A stretch of 64,000 bases of DNA from Sphagnum compactum (taxonomy: Eukaryota; Bryophyta; Sphagnopsida; Sphagnales), in the NCBI GenBank assembly GCA_965153455.1, contig OZ234500.1, positions 16,429,579 through 16,493,578 of the forward strand, written 5' to 3'. Made by a program: the position numbers and the translations under genes. The notes below the pieces were generated by a model, which had not been told where the DNA came from, searched no databases, and saw only the letters and a program-made list of their open reading frames with translations. Shown one piece after another: positions 62,120-64,000 of the stretch; the stretch's first letter is position 1, and the number at the start of each line of letters is the position of its first letter.

Positions 62120-62590
62120 ATGGTGCTTCATTTCACAGCACTGGGGAATGGAAGCAACGAAAATTCTCTTGTTGTTGCAAGCTGGAAGGACAGACATGGC
62201 CATTTTTCCCAACTGCTAAGTGCTGCTGTTGCTGCTGCTGCTGCTGCCACATTACAGCAACAGCAAGAAGAGAGCATCATCTTCAATGGCATGGAATTGG
62301 TACAGAAAACAATTGCACAGCCCCAACCAGAAATGCCGATCTTTCTCTCAACTCTCAAAGGCCAATCTTTCTTCCAAACTTCTTCCTCAACTCATGTCCA
62401 TCTTTTTCTTCCTCAATTCAAATGCTCAAATGCCAATCTTTGGATGGGAAATTTGAGAAACTCTAAAATGGAAAGAAAAAAGTATCAAAGAGTACGTTAC
62501 TACATTAATCCACTAACAAAGGTTTTAAAGTATCAAAGGCCTTTATTACATTATTTTGATACTTTTCAAGGCCTTAATTCAATGAAATAA
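62120..62590 (+). CDS. Candidate 5' exon of an unidentified plus-strand gene
   Basis: The frame from an ATG at 62120 runs 156 codons: MVLHFTALGNGSNENSLVVA, an Ala run from GCT/GCC triplets, a Gln run, then a Ser/Pro-rich part. It lies upstream of splice-flanked exons at 63.4-63.95 kb on the same strand, so it could be a first exon. The Ala and Gln runs come from CTG/CAG triplet repeats, which weakens the coding evidence. No domain recognised. Confidence 0.25.
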   Translation: MVLHFTALGNGSNENSLVVASWKDRHGHFSQLLSAAVAAAAAATLQQQQEESIIFNGMELVQKTIAQPQPEMPIFLSTLKGQSFFQTSSSTHVHLFLPQFKCSNANLWMGNLRNSKMERKKYQRVRYYINPLTKVLKYQRPLLHYFDTFQGLNSMK

Positions 62591-63446
62591 TCCTTTGTTC
62601 TTCAGCTATTTCAAATGTTAGTGGATCAATCTGGCAACATGTTTCATCTTCGTTATGACTCTTGTCAACATTTTGCTTACTGGGTTGCTCTAAATCAGAT
62701 GTTGCTCCTTTCTCTGCCATTGTCTCTCACTGTCCAGTTTAAAAAAAGAGGAGACATCTAAGATCTGACGAGCTTACTTTCTGCTTCATTTCTGTTCTAA
62801 CCAATGTGTGTCAGGGGGCTTTTGGATAGTACCCACCACAAAGATGACGAACATAGGACAAGCTTCCATCATGACAAGAAGGTAGGAAAAAAAATAGTGC
62901 ATGTCAGTTGCAGGGGGTTGTAATTTTATGTTTTGTCTTAAATCTCCAGCCAGCATCTCTGAAGTGGTATCAAATTGATCGAATTTACCGTCAAGGGATC
63001 AGCCATAGTGCTCCACGAGAATATTTCCAAGCAAGTCCTCACTGCCTCCAATGGACAATGTTCATGTGCCAGAAGGGACCAGCTTATATCTTTGTGGCAG
63101 CTCAACTTATTTTTTCACAGGTTCAGGGTGTTTTGCTGTGTGCTAATGCTAAATTTTTGTAACCATTCAGCAGAGAAAAGAGGTCTTTCCATGGAAGAGC
63201 AGCGAGTTTTTTCCATCTGCCTTGTAGTACAAGAGTAGTGTGTTTAAGACAGCTTGTCTTTAGATGACAAACTAAGTTGCCACCTGGCTTCACGAGGCAA
63301 AGTGGTTTAGGATCTCCACATTGAGTTCCAGTCATTTCATATGTTTTGTTGAGTACATCTTCATTCTGTCTGATTCTTTTGCTCTTTTCATGCTGCTTTG
63401 GATTTTCTCCTTGGTTCTTCATATTGAAATCACTTGATTGTTACAG

Positions 63447-63954
63447 GGTGACTTTGATATGGTTGGAGGGGCCCATGCATTGGCAGAGGCTGATGCCATA
63501 AAGGTAGGCTTTTTCCTTGTGATGGGAAAATTAGTTCATACTTGGGTCCAGTAGCACAGGCCAGAATTGTCTTCATAAAATCCAGGTGATGGATGTCTCA
63601 TGCGATCATCCTTTAAGGGAAGAATTGAGGTTTCTTCAGTCCAATGCACGGAGACCACTATATCATTTATTCATCAGCCTCATCAGCGAACAATGTTGTA
63701 AAACTTTGGCAAAAACAAATTGCACAATGGATGAAAATATGAGTAAATTGCTCTCAGAAACAAATAAAGAATCTATCCCCATGCTAATGAAATCTATGTG
63801 GGCTAATGGAGTATTCTTGAAAGCAAAGTGGTATGGTAAAAAGTATGACCCATTTTGGATTTCCATGCGGGCTCACAAGCACCTTACAGCAATTCACAAT
63901 ATTGGGCAGGGGCTTGACCATTACATAGTATGTAAAACACTTCTTCACATTTGA
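63447..63954 (+). CDS. Two joined exons of an unidentified gene
   Basis: A 57-base segment, 63447-63503, lies between a TTACAG acceptor and an AAG|GTAGGC donor and reads GDFDMVGGAHALAEADAIK. The next acceptor (TCCAG, exon from 63586) continues in the same phase with VMDVSCDHPLREELRFLQSN, followed by about 100 codons to a stop at 63952-63954. The latter part (MKSMWANGVFLKAKWYGKKY, then QGLDHY) reads as protein. Upstream, 62949-63119 is also exon-like but its frame is undecided. I recognise no family; I cannot say whether the final ~90 codons are exon or readthrough into intron. Confidence 0.4.
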
Positions 63955-64000
63955 GTATCGCAAAGTGTCTTACATACATAGTATGTAAAACACTTCTTCA
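63923..64000. repeat. 25-base direct repeat at the window edge
   Basis: ACATAGTATGTAAAACACTT plus CTTCA occurs at 63923-63947 and 63976-64000. The spacer holds AAGTGTCTTACATAC, a partial variant of the same words. The array may continue beyond the window. Confidence 0.85.

Noticed and set aside
1-64000. Autonomous transposon or retroelement proteins, tRNA or rRNA genes
   Set aside because: I found no reverse transcriptase, integrase or transposase motifs in any frame and no tRNA or rRNA hallmark; a covariance-model or profile search would be the decisive test.

Overview
This is nuclear DNA from a land plant. It holds four genes that can be reconstructed exon by exon: a TORTIFOLIA1/SPIRAL2-type microtubule-associated protein, the mitochondrial/peroxisomal fission factor FIS1, a LisH-CTLH (RanBPM-like) protein of the GID8 type, and a nucleotide-sugar transporter. 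All have GT-AG introns of about 110-560 bases. Plant-type telomere motifs (TTTAGGG/CCCTAAA) are scattered through the window. Mostly short introns, GC-moderate exons in a strongly AT-rich background, and genes grouped in an island suggest a bryophyte or another non-seed plant, but the sequence does not prove the lineage.

Layout: 1-17.5 kb is gene-poor, AT-rich DNA with tandem arrays (units of about 197, 77 and 75 bases), microsatellites and hairpins. At 17.5-35.0 kb lies the gene island. TOR1-like (+, 18539-22883) and FIS1 (+, 25231-26856) run rightwards. The LisH-CTLH gene (-, 28276-30261) and the nucleotide-sugar transporter (-, 32842-35002) run leftwards, so FIS1 and the LisH-CTLH gene converge. 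A 24-bp minisatellite that encodes an octapeptide repeat lies just upstream of the transporter at 35.6-36.1 kb.

From 36.1 to 43.4 kb there is AT-rich DNA with no recognisable gene and a 131-bp tandem array. From 43.7 to 48.2 kb there are coding-like segments on the minus strand that I cannot identify. The best is an Ala/Gln-rich protein with an EAR-like LELRL motif, followed upstream by a triplicated TGACGTA-bearing repeat. From 48.9 to 60 kb there are degenerate repeats, a possible Helitron end, homopolymer G/C tracts and tandem duplications. At 60-64 kb there is a minus-strand coding-like block with a possible GRAS N-terminal motif, and plus-strand exons of an unidentified gene near the right edge.

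The genes do not form one pathway; they are ordinary housekeeping and cell-biology genes. I found no reverse transcriptase, transposase, CRISPR array, rRNA or tRNA, and no clear new multi-gene system. The more unusual content is in the repeats: two minisatellites seeded by telomere-like motifs, the coding-neutral octapeptide array, and a CpG-rich duplicated segment at the FIS1 promoter.
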